A stretch of 64,000 nt of DNA from Sepioteuthis lessoniana (taxonomy: Eukaryota > Mollusca > Cephalopoda > Myopsida > Loliginidae), in assembly GCA_963585895.1 (NCBI GenBank), contig CAUZXS010002510.1, forward strand, positions 83,501 through 147,500, given 5' to 3'. Shown one piece after another: positions 1-10,769 of this stretch (position 1 is the stretch's first letter; every line of letters begins with the position of its first letter). The notes under the pieces were generated by a model, which saw only the letters and a list, made by a program, of their open reading frames with translations, was not told the DNA's origin and did not search any database. A program made the position numbers and the translations under genes.

Positions 1-90
1 TCTCTCTCTCTCTCAACTACTTTCTTCATTCTCCAAAATCTCTCTCTTTTCATCTTTCTTACATTTTCCCTTCTCTCCCTCTTTCTCTCA

Positions 91-2289
91 TGCTATTAAT
101 TATAATATACATTATTTTCACATGAACAGAGTTAAATTTTCTCAACTCATTGCACTCAGTCCCATCACCAGTCATCTTGACCATAGTCTTATCACTGACA
201 CACCATATTGGTAGATAACTATTTTGTAAGTTCCTTTCTAGCTACTAAATACTTTTTAATCCAACCCTTTTTTTAAATGTTGCATGATGCTTGAAGAGAA
301 GATTGGCAATCTTTTTTTAATCCCCTAAAATGCCATGAAGCACATGGATATCAGACCCTATTATCCAGCATTGCACTCTGCTAAAAATATATACATCAAG
401 CTGGTGTAGGTTAGGTGATGCTCCATCCAAAAAATCCTTGGTACAACCATTTTCCAGCACCCTCTTTCTTTTTGATTTTTTTTCTTTCCACTTTTCAATT
501 TTCTTTATGGGTGGGTGCTGCATCTTAGGGGTGAAAATGCTTGCCATTATGTTGTTTTTTTTTTAAAAATCTTATGAAATACAACAATTTCAATCCATGC
601 CAATAGTTACACTCTAATCTAAACCCATGTATCTACAAAAAACTGAAAGTGAAAGATAAAATTGCGTATTTGTAAAAACCTTTTTATATTTTTAAAAACA
701 TGATGGCTTTCAGATATTTTTTCTTATAATTAAACCTCTTCACTTTATTCAACATTTTAGCCAATCCATTCTTTAGCTGTTATCACTAAAAGTATCAGGT
801 GCCTTACTATAGAGGAATTTTGATCTAACTAATTAAGCAACTTGCTCTAGAGCAAGTTCAATGTTCACTATGTGCCTCACAGTTATGGCATGTACTTGTC
901 TATGTTTATTACTTATAAATGAATACTAAATATTTTTGTTTGGGTTCAAGGTCATGAAAGAGAAGGGACACACTATCAGAGATACAAGATCAATTGTTAC
1001 AAAGTTTCAGTAAATGTTTGCCAAAGAGGACAATCTTGATTTGCAGGAAAACGGATTTTGTATTCAAGATTAGTTCTCCCTTTAAAATGGTCTGACCATC
1101 AAACAAAAATAGAATATGATTACAAACCAGTGAAATCTCATATTAAAAAAAAAAAATACTCAAGTAAAATACTTTTCAGAAAAATTGATATCATTTCATT
1201 TTGAAATACCAGCCAATTATGCCTTGTCACATTTTGAAAATTTTTTAAATCGTTCATGAAATCCATATAACTATGAATTTCTCATTCAAATTTGACTGAA
1301 CAAATTTTATTGCCTGGACTGTGTAGTTACTCAGATGTTTACTTCTCAAAATGTAATGATATCAATTTTTCAGAAACCCCTTGTGTATACTTAAAATTAT
1401 CTGAGATAAGTATTTTGCTGTTTAAAAAATCATTAAGTAAAAATTCAGATTTAAAAGCAAAATAGCAACAAAAAAATGGTCATTAATTAATTAATGGAAT
1501 CAATCTATTCCATAAAAGAAAACCTTCCTTTTGGGTAAAAACCTAATGAAAATTGGAGAATGGTTCGGCTAAAACGTTGGTTTAGCAACAAGAAAACTAA
1601 AAATTCAATGTCCAAACATGTGTGGTATATTAATGACTCTTTTTAAAGTTATAGATAATGATGATGTTTCCTTTTAAGCTTTTTCCTTGAGAAAGGACTC
1701 TCAACATTACTTTTGACTGACTCTTCAATACTAATCTTTATTTGTTGCAGTGTGTCCCCCTCTACCAACTTAACAGATGCTCATTATTGCAAAAGAACTA
1801 ATTAAGATCATTTGATAATTAGTTGAAATACATTGAATCAATGTAATTTACATCAGTACATTAACCTTTTCTAATTAAACATCATAAAAATTAAATGGTC
1901 CTTAAACTATATTTGCATGAAATATAAGTAGATTATTAAATGACCTGTGAACTCACTGGGTTCTAATTGCCTATGATAATATTGATGATTTTATTTAAGG
2001 AGTGAAAGATTAAAATTATTAAGCATTTCATATTTATTTTCATTTATATTGAGAATTTAAATGATTAAAAGTTTATGTTCAATGTAAATACAAACTTACA
2101 TTGGAAATGGCTTTATTTTCTAAGAGCATTTTAAGTATATTGCTCTATTAAAAATCTCTATGATGTACGATCAATATGTAAAATTTTGCTGATCAGTTAA
2201 TTTCTTATGATGGAGTTATACAATTCCTACTAACTGTTGAAACTCATATATTCAAAGTTACCAGATAAAGAAGAAAACACACCAAGACG
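91..2289. other. unique AT-rich intronic sequence
   Basis: Begins after (TC)n at 1-90. I see no repeat family or exon. One perfect 20-bp palindrome lies at 839-858. The minus frame 317-547 is low-complexity and unsupported. Confidence 0.5.
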
Positions 2290-3262
2290 TTTGATATGAA
2301 AATAGGTTTAGTTTTGTTAGGTTTTGTGGCATCTCTATCATTGTATGTTATTCAATGCTAAATCCTGTTTACACATATATATAATATTTGATTTGGTTTT
2401 GTTGTATTGATCATTGTAGGTTATTTAATGCTAAATCCTCTTTATACATATATATTAAATATATAGGATTTGGTTTGGTTGTGTTTTATGACATATCAAC
2501 CATTGTAGCTTATTTAATGTTAAATTCTCTTTATAAATATATATTAGATATATATGATTTGGTTTGGTTTTATTGATCATTGTAGGTCATTTAATGTCAA
2601 ACCCTCTTTATGCGTATATATTAAATATATAGAATTTGGTTTAGTTGAATTTTATAGCATATCAACCATGGTAGGTTATTTAATGCCAAATCCTGTTTAC
2701 ACATACATATCATATATAATATTTGATTTGGTTTGGTTTTTGTTGGGTTTTATCGTATATCGATCATTGTAGGTTATTTAATGACAAATCCTTTTTATAC
2801 ATATATATTAAATATATATGATTTGGTTTAGTTGAGTTTTATGACATATCAACCATGGTAGGCTATTCAATGCTAAATCCTGTTTACACATACATATCAT
2901 ATATAATATTTGATTTGGTTTGGTTTTGTTGGGTTTTATCGTATATCAATCATTGTAGGTTATTTAATGACAAATCCTTTTTATACATATATATTAAATA
3001 TATATGATTTGGTTTAGTTGAGTTTTATGACATATCAACCATGGTAGGCTATTCAATGCTAAATCCTGTTTACGCATACATATCATATATACAATTTGAT
3101 TTGGTTTGGTTTTGTTGGGTTTTATCAATCATTGTAGGTCATTTAAAGTCAAATCCTCTTTATACATATATATTAAATATATATGATATTGTTTAGTTGA
3201 GTTTTATAACATATCAACCATGGTAGGCTTATCAATGCTAAATACTGCTCATACATATATAT
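2290..3262 (-). repeat. tandem array of family C tail units, older
   Basis: About ten units of roughly 90 bp, each with 'atatcaacc...ggttatttaatg' followed by 'aaatcc', a T/A stretch and an AT-rich palindrome. Two unit types alternate in the distal half: 'tatcgtatatcaatcattg' with 'atgacaaatcc', and 'tgacatatcaaccatgg' with 'atgctaaatcc', giving a higher-order period near 186 bp (2755 to 2941). Units have diverged. The array runs straight into a C body at 3262-3620 in the same orientation, so it is a multiplied 3' tail of that element. Confidence 0.85.
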
Positions 3263-3620
3263 ACGATTTGTAAACACATTTTGTTGATAACATTCTTAAA
3301 CGAGCCTGAGCATTTTTTGCACACAGTTAAATGGTTTCAAGTATTGCTATATAACAGTCACAATTCAACATCAGTCATTTGTTTGCATACAGTTTGTTCT
3401 ATTTGACCCATAGATAGGACTCTATCAGGTGCTACCACTCTGGGTTAGAGTGAATTGGGGAGTGGTGGCAATGAAGCGGTACTCCACATTCCCCAATGGT
3501 TGGAGCCTCGGCATCAGATGGTCTAATGTCATGTCCAGAACACTTGTTATGGGCGGGGGGGGTTGCTTATTCATCTGCAGAGATGCAGCCAGTGTATTCT
3601 ACAGCCCCAGCTAACTGGCC
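3262..3620 (-). repeat. family C repeat body (copy 1)
   Basis: Contains the C landmarks in order: 'gacccatagataggac', 'ggtgctaccactctggg', 'gcaatgaagcggtactcc', 'atgtcatgtcc', 'cagccagtgtattctac' and 'cagctaactgg'. The small open frame at 3429-3614 lies wholly inside it and recurs in other copies, so it is not a gene. Confidence 0.8.
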
Positions 3621-4322
3621 TGAGGAAAATAGGTTTTACTACATGAGGTACAGCGAACAGACAATCAGTACTTGACAGGTGGCATTCACAAATTTTGTTC
3701 CTTTCTCTCATTTGAAGGTTGGCTGTTCACAGGAAACAGAGAATTCCATTATCTTACCTTTAGGTAGTATATGACTCTTAACACAAATGACTTAAACTGA
3801 TACTCAAAGTTCCATGCTGAAAATTGATCATCAGGGGATTAAAGAAGATATAATCTTTAATTACCTAAGGATTGCTTATTATCATGAAACTTTATGTTGC
3901 AATTTTAGTTGTTTGTTATATATGTGATTGAATAGAATAGACACTTTGGGTCTGTTCTATTTTATCTTTGATCCTTTCAAGTATTCATATGAGGCATCTG
4001 ATTTCTGGATTGAATGAATTCAGAAAGGGGTCACATTTTTCTATTTGGAAGTCAAATGACCCATATGAAGTCATGAATGAATCAAAGATACATAGGATAG
4101 ATACAAAGTGAATGTCTTATTTAATCAAACATGTTTAAAAGAGAAAATGCTGCATATATATATTTATTACAGCAAGAGTTTGAGATAGTTATAAACTCCC
4201 TAAATTTTTGCAGTGAAATTTCTAAAACTGGAATATAGTCAGTATAAAACTTAAAATCTTGTTTCAGAAGTTTGATATATATATATATATATATATATAT
4301 ACTCTTACATACATATATGTAA

Positions 4323-4587
4323 GTAAAAGTAAAGTTGGCAACCTTAGTCGAAGGTGACTTGAAGGCCTCTTTTTCAATAGCTACTACACTGAGGTGTAGG
4401 GAAGTGTGCTACTCCATTCCCAGGATTGCTTCACTTTACCCTTGATCCTCACCTTATAATGCTAAGTGCCAAGCAAGGCGGCATCAAGTACCATTTTTTG
4501 AGTCTTTGATGTGACTTGACCTGAGATTGAACCCCGGTCTCCTGGACCATTGGTGAACACACTACCCATTAGGCCGATGTCCTGGTT
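4323..4587 (-). mobile_element. family F tRNA-derived SINE
   Basis: Minus strand: head 'ggacatcggcctaatgggta', B box 'ggttcaatctcagg', tail 'ggttgccaactttactttta'. Flanks 'acatatatgtaa' at 4311-4322 and 4588-4599. Confidence 0.85.
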
Positions 4588-4611
4588 ACATATATGTAAT
4601 CATGATTAAAA

Positions 4612-4622
<11 letters not shown>

Positions 4623-4669
<47 letters not shown>

Positions 4670-5243
4670 GCAAGACTGCATGGAAAAGGGTTGGATATGC
4701 CATGTGATTCTTATTGAGGTTGGTTGTCATGGTTTTCTAGGACAGTCAGTCATTTCATTTCTTTCAAAAACAGGAATCACTGGCCGTTATTTGAAAGTTG
4801 CCTCAAATCGCTTTCAGACCACAGCGCAATATGCATCAAATTGGATTTGGTCGAAAGCGAGAAATTTTCAGTGTGAATGAAATGCACACTGAAAATTTCT
4901 CGCTTACATAATTACATAACATCAAGAAATGGTTGCTGTAAATGCGTAATAACATCAATGGCTGAAAGTAAACGCGTTTTTTAAAAATCACAAACTGCAC
5001 ACTCAAAAATTAAGAGGAACGTCCAATGTAATCTCTGCTCTTAATTGATCTAGCATGTATATAAAATTCTTTTAAATAGCCTGTCCAGTGGCAAAAGCTG
5101 CTTGGTAGCGCCAGGAGTGGCAGTACTGCCTTGAGCTACTGAAACTGTGTTATCACCCCCAGTTGGCGGCTGATGAGGGCAGAGTATTGCACATGCTTTC
5201 ACTCATTGTATGATGAAAAATATATATATATATATATACACAC
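4623..5243. repeat. block between 30-bp direct repeats
   Basis: The segment 'gtaatcatgattaaaaattt' occurs at about 4596 and again at about 5249, each followed by (AT)n. The enclosed block has (AT)n then (AC)n at 4649-4669, the perfect inverted repeat, and a moderately GC-rich part (5085-5210) including 'ggtagcgccaggagtggc'. Possibly a mobile element with target duplication, possibly a microsatellite-mediated duplication. Confidence 0.5.
4855..4905. repeat. 21-bp perfect inverted repeat, 9-base loop
   Basis: 4855-4875 is the exact reverse complement of 4885-4905, with loop aatgaaatg. It lies inside a 620-bp block (about 4623-5243) bounded by two near-identical 30-bp direct repeats (about 4590-4622 and 5246-5280). 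A hairpin of this stability in an otherwise AT-rich intron suggests the core of a DNA element rather than chance. Confidence 0.8.
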
Positions 5244-5397
5244 ATATGTAATCATGATTAAAAATTTTATATATATATATATGCATACATATACATAATC
5301 CTTATTACCCCAAAAACCATTTTATATCAGTAAAATACAGTGCTTTATGAACATGAGCAATATCACATTACTTTTATCTTATTGTTGAAATAAAATT

Positions 5398-5592
5398 GCT
5401 GACCATAGTTGAGGGCGGCCAGAAAGCTGTCTTTGCAATAGCTACTACAGTACTTTATATTGCTGAGTGTTAAGCAAGGAGGTATCAAGTACCATTTTTA
5501 AAGTCTTTGGTATAATGCGACCTGGGGTTGAACCCAGGTCTCCTGGACTATTGATGAACACTCTACCCACTCAGCCAATGAGCCGGTTTAAG
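5398..5592 (-). mobile_element. family F SINE, internally shortened
   Basis: Head 'ccggctcattggctgagtgg', B box 'gggttcaaccccagg'; a middle segment of about 70 bp is missing relative to other copies. Confidence 0.8.
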
Positions 5593-6381
5593 ATAAAATA
5601 AAATGGGCATAAAAACTCATAACTAAGTTCAGACTTTAGATGTGTTCATAAAAGATCACCTGAAGATCTGATATGTGAAACAAAGAGTCATGAGTTTTTG
5701 CTATGCTTTATTTCATTTTCTAAGTAAAATATAGATAAATATAATGAGAATTTTAGTCATATATAAATTTCTAAAAACCAAATATAAATATTTCATTTGA
5801 TTAAACAGTAAATCTGTCTGCCATTGAGAGGAAACATTGATTGAAATTAATTAAATAATCTAAATATTTCTGTTGCACTGAAGAACCTCTTTTTTAAACA
5901 ATAAACTTAAAAGAACTTTAACTTGAGAATCAAATCAGTATTTTACTATAATTCACCAAATCCCTTTCTGGTTCATCTGTCTTTTGTCTCATAACATAAA
6001 AGATAGCTTTGAGCTGTTGTCATCACATTTTTTTATGGTTATTAATAGTACTTCAGAGCATGTTTTTAGTTAGGTCAGCTAAACCAAATCTTTATCTTTT
6101 TGTCTAATTGTACAAAGTAGATATCTCCCTGACAATTTCTGAGTCAGAAACTGAAGTTATGACCCCTTTTTCATTACTTTTTTTCCCCCTGATCACTGGA
6201 AAATGAAGATGTGTGTTTACATTTGGTAATATGTGCGACAGCCATAAATGTTGACCTTACGAAAACATATGAATAGGGAGTTATCAAGAATTGATTTTAG
6301 CAGAATTCAAACCAATCATAAAATGTTTTGTTATTGAATTTTCTTTGGAATTTGTTAATTTTAAAAATTTTTCTTTCATCC

Positions 6382-6960
6382 TTTCATATATCATTGTCAG
6401 AAAATTTTTCTTTTTATTGCCCACCTCTTTATTTTTTTTTACTCTCTCAACTTCTCTTTCATCTTTCTCCCTATCAAGCTTTCCATTTTCTGCTTCCCCC
6501 CTCTCTCTTGCTTCTCTTTCTATTCACTTCTCTCTCATCTCCTTTGAATCACTTCTCTCTAATCTCTTAAATCACCTCTTTCTCTTTCAAGAAATTGTAT
6601 TTCATGTTTTTCTTCTGTCTCCCCCCCCTCTCATAAACACCTTTTATTTTTACATGTCCTTAAACTTTTATTTTCCTACCTACTATTCATTTTTCTCTTC
6701 ATCCCTTTCCATTCTTCTTTCTCCCTCCTCTTCATTATTCTCTCTCTATCCATTTTTCTACCTCTCTCTATTCTTTTCACTTCTTCATTTTTTTCTCTTC
6801 TTTCTTTTACTCTCCTCCTTTAAGTCTTCTTCCCTGATCTTCATTCTTCCTTTCCTACTTGTTTCTCTTAAGTCTCTCTCTCTCTTTTCTGTCTTTTCAT
6901 TCTTTCCTTTTCTCTAGTCTTCTTTCCCAACATTTTCTTATTCATTATTCATACTTTTTT
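6382..6960 (+). repeat. long pyrimidine-rich tract
   Basis: About 580 bp of almost pure T/C with irregular tctc and ttcttt order. The long open frame 6291-6917 translates to Ser/Leu/Phe only, as expected when purines are absent from stop codons. It could form triplex or H-DNA in the FoxP intron. Confidence 0.85.
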
Positions 6961-7785
6961 CCTTTTCCTTTACAATCTGCCGCCAAACTTTCTCTGCCTA
7001 TTAGCTCCCTAGTGCTGCTACTGGCACTCTGAGCTCACCTTTCTGTTCCTTAGAGCTAGACATTTTTGTAGACCTACCTTAGAGATTTTATATATACATA
7101 TAATATATATATAATGTCAATGAAAATATACAATCTCACTTGCACACACATACACACATTTTTATATAATATTTTTTTTATGTTTTTAGTTTGTTTTTTT
7201 TTTTCTTTATCCATCCATCCATTCATCCATTTCATTCTTTTTTTGTTCTTTTCATTAATTTTTGTAAACATAAAATTTATTCGCTTTCTTTTTCTTTTTT
7301 TTGTTTTTTGCTCTCCCTTTGTTTTTTGTTTTTATTTAAAAAAAAAAAAATTACATGCCTCATATTTTGAATACACCTTATTGACAATTTTTGACAGCAG
7401 CAGTGGTATTTCATCAGATGATTGAAAAGAAACCTTTTTAAACATTTAAAAAAAAAAAAAAAAAAAAAAAATGAACCCTAAGAAATTATACCTGCAGGTA
7501 ATTGGCATTTGGTTTGTAATCAAGGAGTCGCGTTTATTTATATTATTCTTAAGATATCAAGGAAATTTAATATTGGTTATTAATTAAATACTACATATAG
7601 TTGGGATTTAGTGTAAGTTTTTATGACCAAATTCATCATCTGATGATGATGTAAATAAATATTAAAATAATAACAAAAATAGTTATACTATATCCGACCA
7701 TCCTCAGCTCAGGAAGTAGGATAGTCCAACCAAGCCTTATAAGGCATGAACACTTTAGATCATACCTCTTACAATTACATTTTAT

Positions 7786-8076
7786 CATATTTACCAACCC
7801 CTCTGCCCGGGCAGGATATGACACAAGGTCAATTTTTAAGCGGAGTTTAACAGGTTTGAATTCAGAGTTTTCCTTCTCCTAGACTAGTTGCCCCACCAAG
7901 GCTGAAGAACCTAGTCTGCCCTACTATTTACCCATAGCTGGAGGGAGAATAATTGGATTCATACCTTTCCCAAGGGTATTCGTGCTATGTGAAATGCAAT
8001 CAGTCTCATCCAGGATTTGAACTCGTGTCGCCGTGTCCATTTCCTATGACGATAACCATTACACCATGGGCACCTC
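7786..8076 (-). mobile_element. family A tRNA-derived SINE with 22-bp target duplication
   Basis: On the minus strand it begins 'gaggtgcccatggtgtaatgg' with A box tggtgtaatgg and B box gagttcaaatcc, then the A/B central domain ('cccttgggaaaggtatgaa'), and ends 'gcccgggcagaggggttgg'. Direct repeats 7764-7785 and 8072-8093 are identical over 22 bp (the first few bases may belong to the SINE end), a hallmark of LINE-driven insertion. The small frame 7636-7824 overlaps it and is not a gene. Confidence 0.9.
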
Positions 8077-8299
8077 TTACAATTACATTTTATGTATACT
8101 ACGAGGCACATGTCAACAGTTGAGCTGTTAGGAAAATACTAACATGGAAAACCCCAAATTAGTCAAACTTATTTAAATGACAGTTGTTATTTTTAATTTA
8201 ATCATGAATATTTGATAGTAACCAAATGTAATTAAACTTGGATTTTCTTTTTTTTTTTTTTTAAATCTGTATTGTCATTTTGCATAGTTAGTTAAATAA

Positions 8300-8455
8300 G
8301 ACACATCATATATTAGTATTGGAGACACCTATATAATACACACCATATATTAATATTAATAGACACACCATATATTATTATTGGGGACCCCTATATAATA
8401 CACACCATATTAATAGACACACAATGTATTAATATTGGAGACACCTATAAGTTCA
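8300..8455 (+). repeat. degenerate tandem repeat
   Basis: Units 'gacacatcatatattagta', 'ggagacacctatataatac' and 'acaccatatattaata' alternate with a period near 55-62 bp for about two and a half turns. Confidence 0.75.
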
Positions 8456-8597
8456 CATCTGAAATATGTTTAATATTTGATCTTTTTGGCATAAATATTA
8501 TTTATATGGAAATTCTGAGAAGTTCTTAGTTTGACCAAGACAGGAATGGTGTTTATTTTATCCTTAAATTTTATTGGATATTTCTTTAGAAAAGTGT

Positions 8598-9245
8598 TGG
8601 TTGGTTTTAATGGCATATCAACCTTTGTAGGTTATTTAATGCCAAATCCATTTTTAAACAAATAATCAGTTCTGTTTCAAACAATTCAGTTTAGCATGAG
8701 TTTAATTGTCAAAAACATTTCCATTTAAAGCTATTCAGTTTATTCAAACAGTTCTAATTCAGCTAAGTATAAATATAGATTTTGTTTACACACAGTCAAA
8801 TGTCAAAACAGTTCTATATTAAACAATTCAGTTTCGTGTAAGTAGAGTTTCAATGTCAAAAACAGTTCCATTTCAAACAAATCAGTTTAGCATAAGCACG
8901 CAGTCTAAACCTGAGTACAGTTTGATTGTCAAAAAACATTTCTATTTCAAGCTATTCAGTTTAGTCAAACAGTTCTAATTCAAACAATTCAGTTTAGCAT
9001 AAGTATGCAGTTAGTTCTATTTAACCCATTGACAGGACCCTATCAGGTGCTACAATTCTTGGCCAGAGTGGACCTGGGAGCAATGGTAATGTAGAGGTGC
9101 TCCACATTCTTCAAAGCTCCAGCATTACTGGAACCTCACCATGAGATTGTTTAATGTCATATCCTGGACACTCATTGGGCGGAGGGTGTCTTACTCCTCT
9201 GCAGAGGTGCAGTCAGTGTATTCTACAGCCCCAGCCAACTGGGCA
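8598..9245 (-). repeat. family C repeat, complete with internal repeats
   Basis: 3' tail at 8598-8650 (single copy), then about six degenerate internal units of roughly 55 bp with 'caaacaattcagtttagcat' and 'gtcaaaaaca' (8668-9010), then the body ending 'cagccaactgggcaa'. Together with other copies it shows that the number of internal units varies between insertions. Confidence 0.8.
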
Positions 9246-9550
9246 AAGAAAAAGTGTGGGATGAATGTTTAGAATACATAGACTTACGTAGGTTTATTTC
9301 CTTGTGAACTTTGGCTTGGAGATTTTTAAGCATGCCCTCAATGCTAAAGACAGTTGGGCAATGGTTGTTAGTCATCTAAACCAGCATTCCATTGGTAGTA
9401 GAGCAAGTCTAATCCACACAATCTCTCCGTTAATAAGAACATTAGCATGAAAGGAAACATAAACAGACTCCTTCAGGATTTGAACTTGCATTGTTGAGTA
9501 TTTCCTATGGTAATAAACATGAACAATCGCTTAGTGGATTTGAAACATTA

Positions 9551-10095
9551 GGTTTCAGTTAGGTTTCTTTGTTTAATGGCATATCAACCTTTGTGGGTTA
9601 TTAAATACCAAGTGGAGGTGCCCGTGGTGTAATGGTTATCGTTGTAGGACTTGGACACGACGATACGAGTTCATATCCTTGACGAGACTGATTGCATTTC
9701 ACATAGCACTAATACCCTTTGGAAAGGTATGAATCCAATTATTCTCCCTCCAGCTATGGGTAAATAGTAGGACAGATTAGGTTCTTCAGCCTTGGTGAGG
9801 CAACTAGTCTAGGAGAAGGAAAACTCTGAATTAAAACCTGTTAAACTCCGCTTAAAAATTGACCTTGTGTCATATCCTGCCCGAGCGGAAGGGTTGGGTA
9901 AATATGATTAAATACCAAAACCATCCATGTAGAAGAACAGTAGTGATACTATTTAATCCATAGCGGAGGAGGATAAGGGGGTTCATACCTTTCCGAAAGA
10001 GTTTAGTCCAAAAATGAATACAATAGCATGACTAGATTTGGGACTTGCTTATGATGTTGCAATCCAATACATTAACCGAGGGAAACTCTCTCCCG
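9551..10095 (-). mobile_element. family B SINE split by an A SINE
   Basis: B tail 9551-9611 and body 9919-10095, with A (9612-9906) between. The tail is 'ggcatatcaaccttt' plus its hairpin partner. Confidence 0.8.
9612..9906 (+). mobile_element. family A SINE nested in a B SINE
   Basis: Starts 'tggaggtgcccgtggtgtaa' and ends 'cgagcggaagggttgggt'. A 12-bp duplication 'attaaataccaa' at 9600-9611 and 9907-9918 is B-tail sequence, so B is older than this A copy. Confidence 0.9.
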
Positions 10096-10096
10096 C

Positions 10097-10165
10097 AACA
10101 TTTTTTTACTATTGTGGTCTTGTGCTGTGCTAAACTAAGCTTAGCTTAGCTTAGCTTAAAAAATA
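10097..10165 (+). mobile_element. family E tail with (agctt)n
   Basis: 'gtcttgtgctgtgctaaact' followed by four agctt units (10137-10158); the E 3' end fused to the B copy before it. Confidence 0.5.
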
Positions 10166-10400
10166 TCTACACCAGATATTCTATTTCATTTAAGTGGTAG
10201 AGGCATATTAAGAAAACCTTATCAGAATGGTAGAAAATCCCCAGATTGTATTTTGAAAATTGATTTATCAATTGTAAAAGGTCATCAATGAAGTTATGTG
10301 ACCTTTGAAGCACCTGTTATCATGCTGTTTTTTTTTAAACTATTGGCTTTAAGTTTATTCATCCTTCATTGAAATGAACTTCTATTATGTATGTTTAGGT

Positions 10401-10637
10401 TTGATTTGGTTTCTTTGTTTAATGGCATATCAACCTTTGTTGGTTATTTAATGCCAAAGTCATCCTTCTAGAAGAACAGTAGTGGTACTATTTAACCCAT
10501 AGCTGGGAGGATAAGGGAGTTTATACCTTTCTAAAGGGTATTTGTCCAAAAGTGAACATAATAGCGCAACTGGAATTTGAACTCACTTACTACGATTTTG
10601 CAGTCCATCGTTTTAACCCTTACACCACGAGGACACC
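10401..10637 (-). mobile_element. family B tRNA-derived SINE with 15-bp target duplication
   Basis: Minus strand: head 'ggtgtcctcgtggtgtaagg', B box gagttcaaattcc, central domain, tail 'aggttgatatgccattaaac'. Flanks 'tatgtatgtttaggt' at 10386-10400 and 10638-10652 are identical. Confidence 0.9.
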
Positions 10638-10664
10638 TATGTATGTTTAGGTCACTTTACTATC

Positions 10665-10760
10665 CAATTTAGCCCATTTTTTGCAGAGCGAGTTTGATTT
10701 CTCAGTGAGTGCCTCACATTCTTGACCTTGTGCCAGAATGCTAAACATTGTAAAAATCTA
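10665..10760 (+). mobile_element. family E SINE fragment
   Basis: 'gagtttgatttctcagtgag' and 'cttgaccttgtgcc'. Confidence 0.5.
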
Positions 10761-10769
10761 TCAAGCATC

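Noticed and set aside
6291-6917. 208-codon open frame on +
   Set aside because: Translation is Ser/Leu/Phe only; it exists because the tract lacks purines needed for stop codons.
9614-9690. tRNA gene
   Set aside because: A and B boxes are present, but the anticodon arm and acceptor stem do not pair and the sequence continues into a SINE body; the same holds for all A, B, E, F, G and I heads.
10137-10158. telomere-like repeat
   Set aside because: Only four agctt units, at the end of an E SINE; not a telomeric motif.
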